Below, piece by piece: positions 37,197 through 47,543 of a DNA stretch of 64,000 nt. Under the pieces are notes generated by a model. That model did no database searches and was not told the DNA's origin. It worked only from the letters and a program-made list of their open reading frames with translations. Position numbers and translations under genes: made by a program. This DNA is from JAEUIE01 sp035430005 (GTDB lineage: Bacteria; Planctomycetota; Planctomycetia; Gemmatales; HRBIN36). Position 1 is the stretch's first letter; each line of letters opens with the position of its first letter. The DNA lies in contig DAOMFV010000006.1 in the NCBI GenBank assembly GCA_035430005.1, positions 13,905 through 77,904 of the forward strand, read 5' to 3'.

Positions 37197-38129
37197 ATGA
37201 ACCCTCTAACGACTTTGACGCATCCCTGGCTGATCGCTGTCTGGCCCGGCATCGGTCACGTTGCCATGAACGCTGGCTATTATCTCATGTCGAAGCTGGG
37301 CATGTCGGTGCTCTCCGAATTGCATACCTCGTCTCTCTTCGACATCGATCATGTCGAAGTGCAGAAGGGAATCCTGCACACTGGTCGCCGTCCCCGCAGC
37401 CGGTTCTTCCTGTATTCTGATCCGGAGAAAAAGCGAGACCTGGTGCTGTTCCTGGGCGAGGGTCAGCCGCCACTGGGGAAGTATCAGTACTGTCAGTCGG
37501 TCGTTGAGTATGCCCAGAAACTGAAAGTCGAACGTATCTACACTTTCGCGGCAATGGCCACGCAGATGCACCCGGAGCATCCATCCAAAGTGTTCGTCGC
37601 CGCTACCAATGAGCAGAACCTGGAAGAGCTGCAAACGCAGGATGTGCATGTGCTGGAAGACGGCCACATCGGCGGGCTGAACGGAGTGCTGCTGGGCGTC
37701 GCTGCCGAGAAAGGCCTGCATGGCGCCTGCCTGCTCGGCGAGATGCCCCACATCTTCGCCCAGTTGCCCTTTCCCAAGGCGTCTCAGGCTATCCTCGAAG
37801 TCTTCACGGCCTTTACCGGAATCGAGATCGACTTTACCGAGATGACCGAAGAGGCACGGCGGATGGAAGAGCAAATGGGAGATATCCTTTCTCAGATGGA
37901 GGAGAAACTGGGACAGGCGTTCACTCCTCCCGACGATGAAGAAAAGCTCCACATGCCGATGACGGCGATAGAGAAGCTCAGTGACGAGGATCGCCAAAAG
38001 CTCGATCAGCTCTTCGTGCAAGCCAAGTCGGATCGCAAGAAAGCATTCGAGTTGAAGCAGGAACTGGACCGGTTGTCAGTGTTCAAAGACTATGAAGATC
38101 GTTTCCTCGACCTTTTCAAGAAATCATAG
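37197..38129 (+). CDS. PAC2 family protein (proteasome assembly chaperone-like)
   Basis: 310 aa from ATG 37197. The N-terminus NPLTTLTHPWLIAVWPGIGH with GHVAMNAGYYLMSKLG is the typical PAC2 opening, followed by LVLFLGEGQPPLGKYQYCQS, IYTFAAMATQMHPEHPS, GLNGVLLGVAAEKGLHGACL and LGEMPHIFAQLPFPKASQA. The C-terminal about 85 residues are charged and coiled-coil-like (EEARRMEEQMGDILSQMEEK). Homologues in archaea and actinobacteria are linked to proteasome assembly. No proteasome genes are in the window, so the role here is open. pgi follows after 60 bp. Confidence 0.82.
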   Translation: MNPLTTLTHPWLIAVWPGIGHVAMNAGYYLMSKLGMSVLSELHTSSLFDIDHVEVQKGILHTGRRPRSRFFLYSDPEKKRDLVLFLGEGQPPLGKYQYCQSVVEYAQKLKVERIYTFAAMATQMHPEHPSKVFVAATNEQNLEELQTQDVHVLEDGHIGGLNGVLLGVAAEKGLHGACLLGEMPHIFAQLPFPKASQAILEVFTAFTGIEIDFTEMTEEARRMEEQMGDILSQMEEKLGQAFTPPDDEEKLHMPMTAIEKLSDEDRQKLDQLFVQAKSDRKKAFELKQELDRLSVFKDYEDRFLDLFKKS

Positions 38130-38189
38130 CACTCACCTACCCACGCCACTGATAACAGGCCTTATGGAAGCAGATATCGGAGAAGTCCC

Positions 38190-39839
<1,650 letters not shown>

Positions 39840-39874
39840 TCCCTTATCGCAACAAAGAGCAAATGCATGTTTGA

Positions 39875-40927
39875 TCCTGAAAGGATCACCTGCAATAGCC
39901 CAGGACTTTAGAACTTTTTGCATCATGCGACGTAAGTCCTTAATTGTGCCTGACGTTTGAGCGCGGTCAGGATGAGTTTGGCTTGCACAAATCGATGGAC
40001 TCGTCGGTGTCCGCGCACCCAGGCGGGGAGGCAGGCTAATCCGCCTCCCCAATTGGTCAGGTGGGCAAAGGTCCGTTCGATGTCATCGCGTCGATGCATC
40101 AGTGCCTGACCAAAATTATTGAACGGTGCTTCCAACAACTCCTTCGATCTCAATCGACCCTGCGCATGCTGGCGATGCCCCAGTCCTTTGCCTCTCCCCA
40201 AAGGACGTGGCGACACCAGTTGCAGATTGCCGCGCTGATCGCAGATGGTATGCAGTTTGTTGGAATCGTAGTGGCCATCGCCCGTCACATAACCTTGCAC
40301 CGGCACGGTCTTGAGCATTCGTGCCGCCATCACTCGTTCGTCCTTGTTCATCGGAGCGATACGCCACGCTGCCACCGAGCCATCGAGCCCACAAATCATG
40401 TGTAATTTGTAGCCTTTCGCTTTACACTGAGCTGCTTGGCCGTACCCCGCCTGTCGATCCTTGGAGCAACCGCCGATCACCATCGATTTCCCGTCGATGA
40501 TCCAATTGAGGTGCGGCTGGGTCGGTGCGATCACGCGATCTTCCAGCTGCTTAAGCAACGCCACTACAGGGCGTGAACGCAACCGACGCGACATCGTGGT
40601 TTTGGAAGGCAGCGGGCGTTTCCGCAGATGCAGTGGCCAATGGATTCGCTGACAAGCCCACGACACGGGCCGGTCGTGGACCGCCGCCCAGTAATAGACT
40701 TTGATGATTTCAGCAGAGCTGAATCGGAATCGGGTTGGTTTTACCTTCTTGCAGAGTTCAGCAAGAATGGTCACAATAGTATTCCAGAGTTGGTGCTCCA
40801 TGATCGGCTCCGAAGGTGGTACTTCAGGTGCCTATTGTGGAGCCCAACTTGTTGTCGCGCAAGACCTTTCAGCTCGATGCGCAAAAAGTTCTGAAGTCCT
40901 GGGCTATTGCAGGTCGTCCTTTCAGGA
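39875..40927 (-). mobile_element. Insertion sequence of IS4/IS5 type (about 1.05 kb)
   Basis: Terminal inverted repeats 39875-39921 and 40881-40927 match at 44 of 47 positions (core CCTGCAATAGCCCAGGACTT). Each end begins with its own small palindrome: GATCCT-GAA-AGGATC (39873-39887) and GTCCT-TTC-AGGAC (40916-40928). One intact DDE transposase is inside. No clear target-site duplication was found next to the ends as drawn, so exact boundaries are uncertain by a few bases. It sits between pgi and gnd. Confidence 0.85.
39923..40801 (-). CDS. DDE transposase of the IS element
   Basis: 292 aa, intact. The catalytic triad is visible: first Asp in LNWIIDGKSMVIGG, second Asp in YVTGDGHYDSNKL, and Glu in HRRDDIERTFAHL (R-x-x-x-E arrangement). 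The N-terminus has a helix-turn-helix-like region (EIIKVYYWAAVHDRPVSWAC). It resembles DDE_Tnp_1 transposases of the IS4/IS5 group. The C-terminus is basic (RFVQAKLILTALKRQAQL). No frameshift or internal stop, so the element may be active. Confidence 0.87.
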   Translation of the reverse strand: MEHQLWNTIVTILAELCKKVKPTRFRFSSAEIIKVYYWAAVHDRPVSWACQRIHWPLHLRKRPLPSKTTMSRRLRSRPVVALLKQLEDRVIAPTQPHLNWIIDGKSMVIGGCSKDRQAGYGQAAQCKAKGYKLHMICGLDGSVAAWRIAPMNKDERVMAARMLKTVPVQGYVTGDGHYDSNKLHTICDQRGNLQLVSPRPLGRGKGLGHRQHAQGRLRSKELLEAPFNNFGQALMHRRDDIERTFAHLTNWGGGLACLPAWVRGHRRVHRFVQAKLILTALKRQAQLRTYVA

Positions 40928-41004
40928 CAAAAAAAGGACTGATCGCTCACTTAGAAATGGGTGAGAACGACCTTGCCAAAACACAACCACCACGGGAGCT
41001 AGCC

Positions 41005-42024
41005 ATGCAACTGGGAATGATCGGACTGGGACGAATGGGCGCGAACATGGTCAGGCGACTGATCAAGGCGGGGCATGATTGCGTGGTCTTCGACATCTTC
41101 CCCAAAGCTGTTCAGGACATGGTGCAGGAGAAGGCCATCGGTTCGACCTCGATTGCCGACATGGTAAGCAAGATGCAGAAGCCCCGGGCACTGTGGCTGA
41201 TGGTGCCGGCGGCTATCGTGGATAAGAGCATCGCTGAGATTCTGCCGCTCATGGAACCGGGCGACATCCTCATCGATGGCGGCAATTCCTACTACATCGA
41301 CGACATTCGCCGGGCCAGGGAATTGACAAAGAAGAACATTCACTACGTCGATGTCGGTACCAGCGGCGGCGTCTGGGGCCTGGAGAGGGGCTACTGCATG
41401 ATGATCGGCGGCGAGAAGGAGGTCGTGACACATCTCGATCCGATCTTTAAGGCACTGGCACCGGGGATAGGAGACATCGATCGCACACCGGGGCGTGAAA
41501 AGATGACCGGAACCGCTGAGTCGGGTTACCTGCACTGCGGTCCCAATGGGGCAGGGCACTTCGTCAAGATGGTTCACAACGGCATCGAGTATGGCCTGAT
41601 GGCTGCCTACGCTGAAGGCTTCAACATCATGCAGCATGCCAACATCGGGAAGTCAACGCATGCGGTAGATGCTGAAACAACTCCGTTGCGTGATCCTGAG
41701 CACTATCAGTATGATCTGAACCTGCCCGACATCGCCGAGGTATGGCGACGGGGCAGTGTCGTTGCTTCCTGGCTGCTCGATCTGTCAGCTATCGCCCTTC
41801 TCAAGGATCCGACGCTGTCCAAGTTCTCCGGTCGAGTCTCCGATTCGGGTGAAGGCCGCTGGACGATCAAGGCGGCGATTGACGAAGCAGTGCCAGCCCC
41901 CGTGTTGACCACTGCTCTTTATGAACGCTTCAGTTCCCGTGGCGAAGCAGCCTTTGCTGACAAGCTGCTCTCGGCGATGCGCTTCGAGTTCGGCGGGCAT
42001 CACGAGAAGGCCGAAGGAAAATAG
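41005..42024 (+). CDS. gnd: 6-phosphogluconate dehydrogenase, decarboxylating
   Basis: 339 aa from ATG 41005 with GGAG upstream. The frame runs open back to 40816, inside the IS, but this ATG gives the standard N-terminus MQLGMIGLGRMGANMVRRL (NAD(P)-binding). Further motifs are DGGNSYYIDDIRR, YVDVGTSGGVWGLERGYCMM, and GPNGAGHFVKMVHNGIEYGL (catalytic Lys and substrate binding). It is the short Gnd type (about 300-340 aa), often NAD-dependent. It oxidises 6-phosphogluconate to ribulose-5-phosphate and CO2. The IS end lies 77 bp upstream and may have displaced or supplied its promoter. Confidence 0.94.
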   Translation: MQLGMIGLGRMGANMVRRLIKAGHDCVVFDIFPKAVQDMVQEKAIGSTSIADMVSKMQKPRALWLMVPAAIVDKSIAEILPLMEPGDILIDGGNSYYIDDIRRARELTKKNIHYVDVGTSGGVWGLERGYCMMIGGEKEVVTHLDPIFKALAPGIGDIDRTPGREKMTGTAESGYLHCGPNGAGHFVKMVHNGIEYGLMAAYAEGFNIMQHANIGKSTHAVDAETTPLRDPEHYQYDLNLPDIAEVWRRGSVVASWLLDLSAIALLKDPTLSKFSGRVSDSGEGRWTIKAAIDEAVPAPVLTTALYERFSSRGEAAFADKLLSAMRFEFGGHHEKAEGK

Positions 42025-42046
42025 ACGTTTCCACTGAACTTTCATG

Positions 42047-42074
42047 CAAGCTGCATCACAATCGATGCAGCTTG
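42047..42074. promoter_or_regulatory. 11-bp perfect inverted repeat between gnd and the ABC-F gene
   Basis: CAAGCTGCATC (42047-42057) and GATGCAGCTTG (42064-42074) around ACAATC. It starts 22 bp after the gnd stop and ends 38 bp before the ABC-F start. It could be a terminator for gnd (no clear T-run) or an operator or attenuator for the ABC-F gene. Confidence 0.4.
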
Positions 42075-42112
42075 TCGTAGAATGCTTGTTTGTCAAAAGG
42101 GTTCGACGACCG

Positions 42113-43900
42113 ATGGGTGTTCTGTTTCAAATCACGCAAGCTTACAAGAGTTATGGCGACCAGGTCCTCCTCGAAGATGCTGAAGCCACGATCAACGACA
42201 ACACCAAGGTCGGGTTCATAGGTAAGAACGGAGCCGGCAAAAGTACGCTGCTCCGCGTCCTCCTCGGCGAAGAGGAACTCGACCGTGGCGAGGTCATCCG
42301 CAGTTCGAGCCTGAGGCTCGGCTACCTGAGACAGCACGATCCTTTCCTGCCCGATGAGTCGGCACTCGACTTCCTGATGCGCGACAGCAACCAACCCGAC
42401 TGGAAGTGCGGCGAAGTGGCGGGCGAGTTCGAGCTTAAGGGCAGTTACCTGCACGGCCCCATCTCCAAGCTCTCTGGCGGCTGGCAGACCCGTGTCAAAC
42501 TGGCGGCACTGCTCCTGCACGAACCCAATCTGTTGATGCTGGATGAACCGACGAACTTTCTTGATGTTCGCACTCAGATTCTGCTTGAGCATTTCCTTAA
42601 AAACCATCGTTCAGCCTGTCTCATCGTTTCGCATGACCGGGCCTTTCTGAACGCCACCTGTACCCACACACTCGATCTTTCCCGAGGCAAGCTGACGGTG
42701 TTCCCCGGCAAGGTCGATGCGTTCCTCGAGTTCCAAAAGGAAAAGCGGGAGCACGACATGCGCTCCAATGAAGCGATCATGTCGAAACGTCGGCATCTGG
42801 AGGAGTTCATCGCTAAGAACAAGGCGCGGGCTGCCACCGCCACCCTGGCACGTTCCAAGAGCAAGCAGTTGGAACGATTGGAACTGACTGAGATCGAGGG
42901 AGCGGAAGCCACCGCCAATATCCGTGCCCCGAAAGTGGAGCCCCGCAAGGGCAATGCCGTCCGGTGTCGAGACCTTGCCATCGGCTATCCGGATCGACAA
43001 GTCGCCTCAGACATTCAGCTTGAGATCGAGCATGGTTCACGCGCAGCCATCGTGGGGGATAACGGCCAGGGCAAGACGACCTTTCTACGCACGATCGTCG
43101 ATTCACTGGCACCCCTTGGTGGGGAAGTGAAGTGGGGGCATGGCTGTCAGATCGGCGTCTACGCTCAGCATGTCTATACCAGTTTGCCGGAGAACCGGAC
43201 GGTTCTGGATTACCTGCACTCACAGGCAGCGCCGGGGAAGAAGGATCAGGAGATTCTCGATCTGGCTGGAGCACTGCTCTTCAAGGGTGCCGCAGTCAAC
43301 AAACGCATCCCCGTTCTCTCCGGTGGCGAGCGTGCTCGACTCTGCCTGGCAGGTTTATTGTTAAGCAAGCACAACGTGTTGATTCTTGACGAACCGGGTA
43401 ATCACCTGGATGTAGATACTGTGGAGGCCTTGGCTGAGGCTCTCGTTGCCTACGAAGGCACGGTCATCTTCACCAGCCACGATCGCCACTTCATGAAACG
43501 TGTCGCCAGTTGCATCATCGAGGTGCGGGATGGCAGGGTGGTGAACCACAGCGGGCACTATGATGTATATCTCGACAGGGTGAACAAGGAAATCGAAGCC
43601 GGTGAACGGGAACTGGCCAGCCTTCGTGCCACGCTTCCCAGCGAAGTCAAGAACGCGACATATCAGCCATCCAGTGACGGGCCACGCACCGAGAAGGTGA
43701 TTCGCAAAGAGATGAAGGCGGAAGAGCGGAGTATTGCTCAACTGGATGAGCAAAAGAAGACACTGACGGCGCAGTTTGAATCGACAGACGATGCTGACGA
43801 AGCGATTCGACTGGAGAGCGAAATTGCATCGGTGACCGCGCAGTTAAGCGATGCGGAGAATCGATGGAGCGAGTTGTTTGCGGAGGTGGAGGCGATTTAG
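42113..43900 (+). CDS. ABC-F family ATPase (translation factor type)
   Basis: 595 aa from ATG 42113; an upstream open stretch to 42044 has no better start. Two ABC domains without membrane segments: Walker A GKNGAGKSTLL and GDNGQGKTTFL, signatures KLSGGWQTRVKLA and VLSGGERARLCLA, Walker B LLMLDEPTNFLD and VLILDEPGNHLD. A linker with charged helix (ECRSNEAIMSKRRHLEEFI-type, about 215-260) separates them, and a C-terminal coiled coil (about 510-590) follows. This is the EttA/Uup/YdiF layout; such proteins act on the ribosome. The second Walker B region has Gly in place of the usual Thr (EPGNHLD). Confidence 0.9.
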   Translation: MGVLFQITQAYKSYGDQVLLEDAEATINDNTKVGFIGKNGAGKSTLLRVLLGEEELDRGEVIRSSSLRLGYLRQHDPFLPDESALDFLMRDSNQPDWKCGEVAGEFELKGSYLHGPISKLSGGWQTRVKLAALLLHEPNLLMLDEPTNFLDVRTQILLEHFLKNHRSACLIVSHDRAFLNATCTHTLDLSRGKLTVFPGKVDAFLEFQKEKREHDMRSNEAIMSKRRHLEEFIAKNKARAATATLARSKSKQLERLELTEIEGAEATANIRAPKVEPRKGNAVRCRDLAIGYPDRQVASDIQLEIEHGSRAAIVGDNGQGKTTFLRTIVDSLAPLGGEVKWGHGCQIGVYAQHVYTSLPENRTVLDYLHSQAAPGKKDQEILDLAGALLFKGAAVNKRIPVLSGGERARLCLAGLLLSKHNVLILDEPGNHLDVDTVEALAEALVAYEGTVIFTSHDRHFMKRVASCIIEVRDGRVVNHSGHYDVYLDRVNKEIEAGERELASLRATLPSEVKNATYQPSSDGPRTEKVIRKEMKAEERSIAQLDEQKKTLTAQFESTDDADEAIRLESEIASVTAQLSDAENRWSELFAEVEAI

Positions 43901-43908
43901 GGCGAGTG

Positions 43909-43946
43909 CTTCGTGATGATGTTTTGTCACCACTGTCATCACGAAG
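43909..43946. terminator. Hairpin between convergent genes, likely bidirectional terminator
   Basis: CTTCGTGATGA (43909-43919) and TCATCACGAAG (43936-43946), a perfect 11-bp stem with a 16-nt loop containing TTTT. It lies between the ABC-F stop (43900) and the anti-sigma stop (43985). Confidence 0.55.
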
Positions 43947-43984
43947 GAGCGTGACGACTACACACCAGAGTGTGATGGCAACTC

Positions 43985-44650
43985 TTACATCACTTTACGT
44001 TTAACGTTGTCGACCCATTTCTTGACTTCGGGTTCATCGATCAGGGCTTTGACCCGGTTCATCGTATTTCGAGCAGGGGTTTCGAATGGCTCAAGGACAC
44101 CTTGCAGGCTGCTTCCGACTGTTCGCAGGGCTGGCATGCTGACAGCCAGTGGATCATTGACATCCTGCAAGTCCCACTCGGTAATGGTTCTGGGCAGCGA
44201 GAAGTTGGGTGCGTGCAATTGGGAAACACGAACTTGAAACTCGTCCAATTCCTGACTGATTTCATCAAGCAACTTGCGGCCCTTTTCCTCGACCGGTATT
44301 TTGCTCCTCCCAGCACTGGCAGATTGATGAGGCTGAGTCAGCGTGAGCCAAACCATGCCGGCCACGAATAGTGAAGCGGCAATGGCAAACAGGCTGGAAG
44401 CACGAATCCATCGCATCCGGCGTTGTTCACGAGAATAGCGAGCCAGCACCTGTTTGCTGAAATCGGCAGGTAGCTCAAAAGTCGGTGACTTGGCAGTGGG
44501 TTGCATGTGGAACAGCGCCTGCCAGCTTTGACAGGCCTGACATTCAACCAGGTGGGCTTGCAGGTCGGCAGTCATTGGGCCGGCCGAGCGACTATCGAGA
44601 AGTTCGTTCAGTTGTGTGTGAGCCGTTTGACAGTTCATGGGCTTAGTCAT
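43985..44650 (-). CDS. Zinc-finger anti-sigma factor (single-pass membrane)
   Basis: 221 aa from ATG 44650; this start overlaps the sigma gene stop by 8 bases (ATGACTAA), and longer starts lie inside the sigma gene. The N-terminal ZAS motif is Cys-x-His...HLVECQACQSW. A transmembrane helix follows (ASSLFAIAASLFVAGMVWLTL, near 105-125), then a periplasmic domain with helical stretches (KLLDEISQELDEFQVRVSQL). It would bind and hold the ECF factor encoded just upstream until a signal releases it. Confidence 0.82.
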   Translation of the reverse strand: MTKPMNCQTAHTQLNELLDSRSAGPMTADLQAHLVECQACQSWQALFHMQPTAKSPTFELPADFSKQVLARYSREQRRMRWIRASSLFAIAASLFVAGMVWLTLTQPHQSASAGRSKIPVEEKGRKLLDEISQELDEFQVRVSQLHAPNFSLPRTITEWDLQDVNDPLAVSMPALRTVGSSLQGVLEPFETPARNTMNRVKALIDEPEVKKWVDNVKRKVM

Positions 44651-45344
44651 GGGGTGGGATGCTCCCCGAATAGACGACTCCACGTTCGCGCAGCCGCTGT
44701 ACGACAGCCAGCCGGGCACGATGGAGCCAGGTTTTGATGGTTCCGACGGGCTTACGCATCATGCTGCCAATTGTCTCGTAGGGTATTTCCTCAGTGTGAA
44801 AGAGAATGAAGACCTCTCGGTACTCCGTTCGCAGTTCATCCACCGCGGCATTGATCTCCTGTTGCAGGTCAGTGGAACGCTCAGCGGTCACTTCCCGACC
44901 AGGGTTGCAATCGAGAAGCGGGCTTAAGCTGGGCCGTCTTGCCCGTTTCGCCAGTGCTGTCCGGCAGCGATTAATGGCAATGCTCAAAATCCAGGGCTTG
45001 AGTGGCCGCTCCTGATCCCACGTATGCAGGCTCCGGAAGACCCGAATGAACGATTCCTGAGCTAAATCCTCCGCTTCGTGAGGGTCGGACATCAGTCGGC
45101 AGCAAACCCGGTAAACATCCTGTTGAAAACGTTCAATCATGTCTTTGAGGGCCATGGGATCGTTGGCCCGGCAAGCTTGCACGAGCAAGCGTTCATTGCG
45201 CAAATGTCTCGCTTCCTCCATAGGCTGCTCAACAGAATTCCTCTGTTTTGCGGGCCGAGGGCACGATTTCCGTTCGTGGCGCGACATGCTCACCTGCATC
45301 TCCCTAGATACCCGATTCATCGACGAAAGTTTCAACTCAATCAT
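44643..45344 (-). CDS. ECF RNA polymerase sigma factor (with ZAS anti-sigma)
   Basis: 233 aa. A 45-residue basic, variable N-terminus precedes region 2 (DPMALKDMIERFQQDVYRV, DPHEAEDLAQESFIRVFRSL, RPLKPWILSIAINRCRTAL) and region 4 (AAVDELRTEYREVFILFHTE, IPYETIGSMMRKPVGTIKTW). It matches RpoE-like ECF factors. A later start (for example the Met at residue 42) is possible. It is coupled to the anti-sigma gene by overlap and divergent from the FHA-GAF-PP2C gene across 90 bp. Confidence 0.88.
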   Translation of the reverse strand: MIELKLSSMNRVSREMQVSMSRHERKSCPRPAKQRNSVEQPMEEARHLRNERLLVQACRANDPMALKDMIERFQQDVYRVCCRLMSDPHEAEDLAQESFIRVFRSLHTWDQERPLKPWILSIAINRCRTALAKRARRPSLSPLLDCNPGREVTAERSTDLQQEINAAVDELRTEYREVFILFHTEEIPYETIGSMMRKPVGTIKTWLHRARLAVVQRLRERGVVYSGSIPPHD

Positions 45345-45434
45345 AATTCAAAGGAAACGCTTGAGTCTAGTTTTTATTCACCTTAGAATCACCAGTATTG
45401 CCGGATCATGTACTCGTCAGCACTGATGTGAACC

Positions 45435-47072
45435 ATGCCCTTTTTAGTTGTCGTGAAAGGCCCCACCGTCGGGCAGCGTTTTGAACTGAAAAAGGGGACC
45501 AATGTCATTGGTCGTAACCCCGAGTGCGATATCGTTCTAAGTGTCAGTGCAGTCAGCAGGGAACATGCCAAGATTATCTGGCGGAATAATCGCTTCTTTC
45601 TGGAAGACTTAAAGAGCCGCAACCTGACCATTCTTAATGAGATCAAGGTCGAGGCTGATAAGCCGATGCCGCTGGGTCCGGGTGATAAGGTCAAAATATG
45701 TGATTTTCTGTGCGAATATGTCGACGAGAACATACCCGTCGTGCAGAAATCTGAAGAAGAAGAATCTGGCACCGTTGTCTCTTCGGTGCAGGCGGGACCC
45801 GGTTCGGTTAACGTGTTGGCAGCACAACCTGCTGAGCGACTCCGCTTACTGCTGGAAGTAACCAACAGTTTGTCCCGTACCGTCGAAGTCGTTGCTCTAT
45901 TACCGAGAATCCTTGAAGGACTTTTTCAGGTATTCCGTCAGGCGGATCGCGGCTTCTTCATCGTTCAGGATGCGGGCGGCCAATTCGTTCCCAAGGCGAT
46001 CAAGACCCGCCGAGAGAAGGATGAGTCCTCGGCGCGCTTCAGCAAGACCATTCTGAAGAAGTGCATGGATAATGCTGAAGCACTGCTCATCGAAGATGCC
46101 GCCCAGAATGAACAATTTCAATTGGCTGCCAGTATCTCCGATTTCAAGATTCGTTCCATCATGGCAGCACCGCTGATTTCTTCGGATGGTGAAGTCTTTG
46201 GCATCATTCAGGTCGATACACAGGATCGCAACCGCAAATTCACTCAGGACGACCTTCAATTGCTGATGGCAGTCGCCAATCAGGCAGCGGTGGCGCTCGA
46301 TAACGTAAAACTACACGAAAACCTCAACCTGCGACAAAAGATGGCGCGTGAGATCGAACTCGCTGTCGAGGTGCAAAAGTGCTTCCTTCCCAACTGTGTG
46401 CCCCAGGAAGCCGGTTACGATTTCTTTGCCCACTACAAAGCTGCCCGTGAAGTCGGAGGCGATTTCTATGGCTTCCTGAAGATGAGCGAAGGACGCTTGG
46501 CGCTTTCAGTGGGAGACGTTGCCGGCAAAGGGGTGCCGGCTGCCCTGCTCATGGCTCGTGTCAGCGGCGATGTCAACCTGGCTGTGCTCTCCGAGCCTGA
46601 TGCTGCCCATGCCGTGATGCGGTTAAATCACCTCTTCCATCAAGCAGGTATCTCAGACCGTTTCGTGGCCTTCCTGCTGTGTATCCTTGACCCGGCCACC
46701 GGCGTAGTGACTCTGGTGAATGGGGGGCAGGTGCCACCTCTGCTGCGACGTGCCGATGGCGCCGTGGAAGAATATGCCGCAGATGATAAGAATGGCCTGC
46801 CACTGGGAGTCATGGAGGATTTTTCCTATGAAGCGGTAAAGGTCACCCTCAATCCGGGTGACTGCCTGCTGATGTGTACCGACGGTATCACCGATGCCAA
46901 CAGTCAAAAAAACGAGCAGTTCGGCAAGGAGCGATTGCTATCCGCAATGAAACTGGCCAACAAGGATGCCCCGGCTCTGGGACAAGCGGTGCTTCGATCC
47001 GTCGAACAGTTTGCCACCGCGCCGGAGCAGTTTGACGATATGACACTCGTCTGTTTAAGTAGACGAGCTTGA
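45435..47072 (+). CDS. FHA - GAF - PP2C (SpoIIE/RsbU-type) phosphatase
   Basis: 545 aa. Residues 1 to about 100 are an FHA domain (GTNVIGRNPECDIVLS, VSREHAKI), a phospho-Thr reader. About 130-300 is a GAF domain (LLPRILEGLFQVFRQADRGF, IMAAPLISSDGEVFGIIQVD, VANQAAVALDNVKL). About 310-545 is a PP2C/SpoIIE phosphatase with AREVGGDFYGFLKM, LSVGDVAGKGVPAALLMARV, LVNGGQVPPLL and LLMCTDGITDANSQ, holding the metal-binding Asp residues. It probably dephosphorylates an anti-sigma antagonist or relays kinase signals; no antagonist is nearby. clpS follows after 88 bp. Confidence 0.9.
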   Translation: MPFLVVVKGPTVGQRFELKKGTNVIGRNPECDIVLSVSAVSREHAKIIWRNNRFFLEDLKSRNLTILNEIKVEADKPMPLGPGDKVKICDFLCEYVDENIPVVQKSEEEESGTVVSSVQAGPGSVNVLAAQPAERLRLLLEVTNSLSRTVEVVALLPRILEGLFQVFRQADRGFFIVQDAGGQFVPKAIKTRREKDESSARFSKTILKKCMDNAEALLIEDAAQNEQFQLAASISDFKIRSIMAAPLISSDGEVFGIIQVDTQDRNRKFTQDDLQLLMAVANQAAVALDNVKLHENLNLRQKMAREIELAVEVQKCFLPNCVPQEAGYDFFAHYKAAREVGGDFYGFLKMSEGRLALSVGDVAGKGVPAALLMARVSGDVNLAVLSEPDAAHAVMRLNHLFHQAGISDRFVAFLLCILDPATGVVTLVNGGQVPPLLRRADGAVEEYAADDKNGLPLGVMEDFSYEAVKVTLNPGDCLLMCTDGITDANSQKNEQFGKERLLSAMKLANKDAPALGQAVLRSVEQFATAPEQFDDMTLVCLSRRA

Positions 47073-47160
47073 TGTTGTGTAGCATAGTTACAGGAGTCAG
47101 GAGCCAGAATGAGACGCGAACTTAAGGCGCAGGCTTTCTGAAAAGAGACAGGAACGACGG

Positions 47161-47502
47161 ATGAGCATGGAATCTACACAAGTACGGACTCGGAAGGCGA
47201 AGCCGAAGGGGCAGTCGAAGGAGAAAATCTATCAACAGCCTCCCTATCACGTGATCTTGCTTAATGATGATGATCACACCTACGAATATGTCATCCGTAT
47301 GTTGGGTGAGTTGTTCGGTCACCCCATGAGTAAGGCTTTCCTGATGGCTGAGGAAGTGGATAAGCGAGGCCAGGCGATTGTCGATACCACCACGAAGGAA
47401 CGGGCTGAGCTGAAGCAGGAGCAGATTCACGCCTATGGGGCTGATCCTCTCTCGAAGAACTCCAAAGGTTCCATGTCGGCCATTATCGAGGCTGCGGAAT
47501 AA
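47161..47502 (+). CDS. clpS: ATP-dependent Clp protease adaptor ClpS
   Basis: 113 aa; a 25-residue basic tail (RTRKAKPKGQSKEKIYQQ) precedes the core YHVILLNDDDHTYEYVIRML, with the LNDD-type N-degron pocket, and then GHPMSKAFLMAEEVDKRGQA. ClpS delivers N-end-rule substrates to ClpA/ClpC. The C-terminal part (KQEQIHAYGADPLSKNSKGS) is close to the usual ClpS end. GGAACGACGG lies just before the ATG. rlmN follows after 41 bp, possibly in the same transcript. Confidence 0.92.
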   Translation: MSMESTQVRTRKAKPKGQSKEKIYQQPPYHVILLNDDDHTYEYVIRMLGELFGHPMSKAFLMAEEVDKRGQAIVDTTTKERAELKQEQIHAYGADPLSKNSKGSMSAIIEAAE

Positions 47503-47543
47503 GCGCAACGACAATCGTAGCTGAGTGCGTATAAAGATCGTTA

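Noticed and set aside
40816..41004. N-terminal extension of Gnd into the IS end
   Set aside because: The normal Rossmann start MQLGMIGLGRMG begins at 41005 with its own GGAG; the open frame through the IS end appears accidental.
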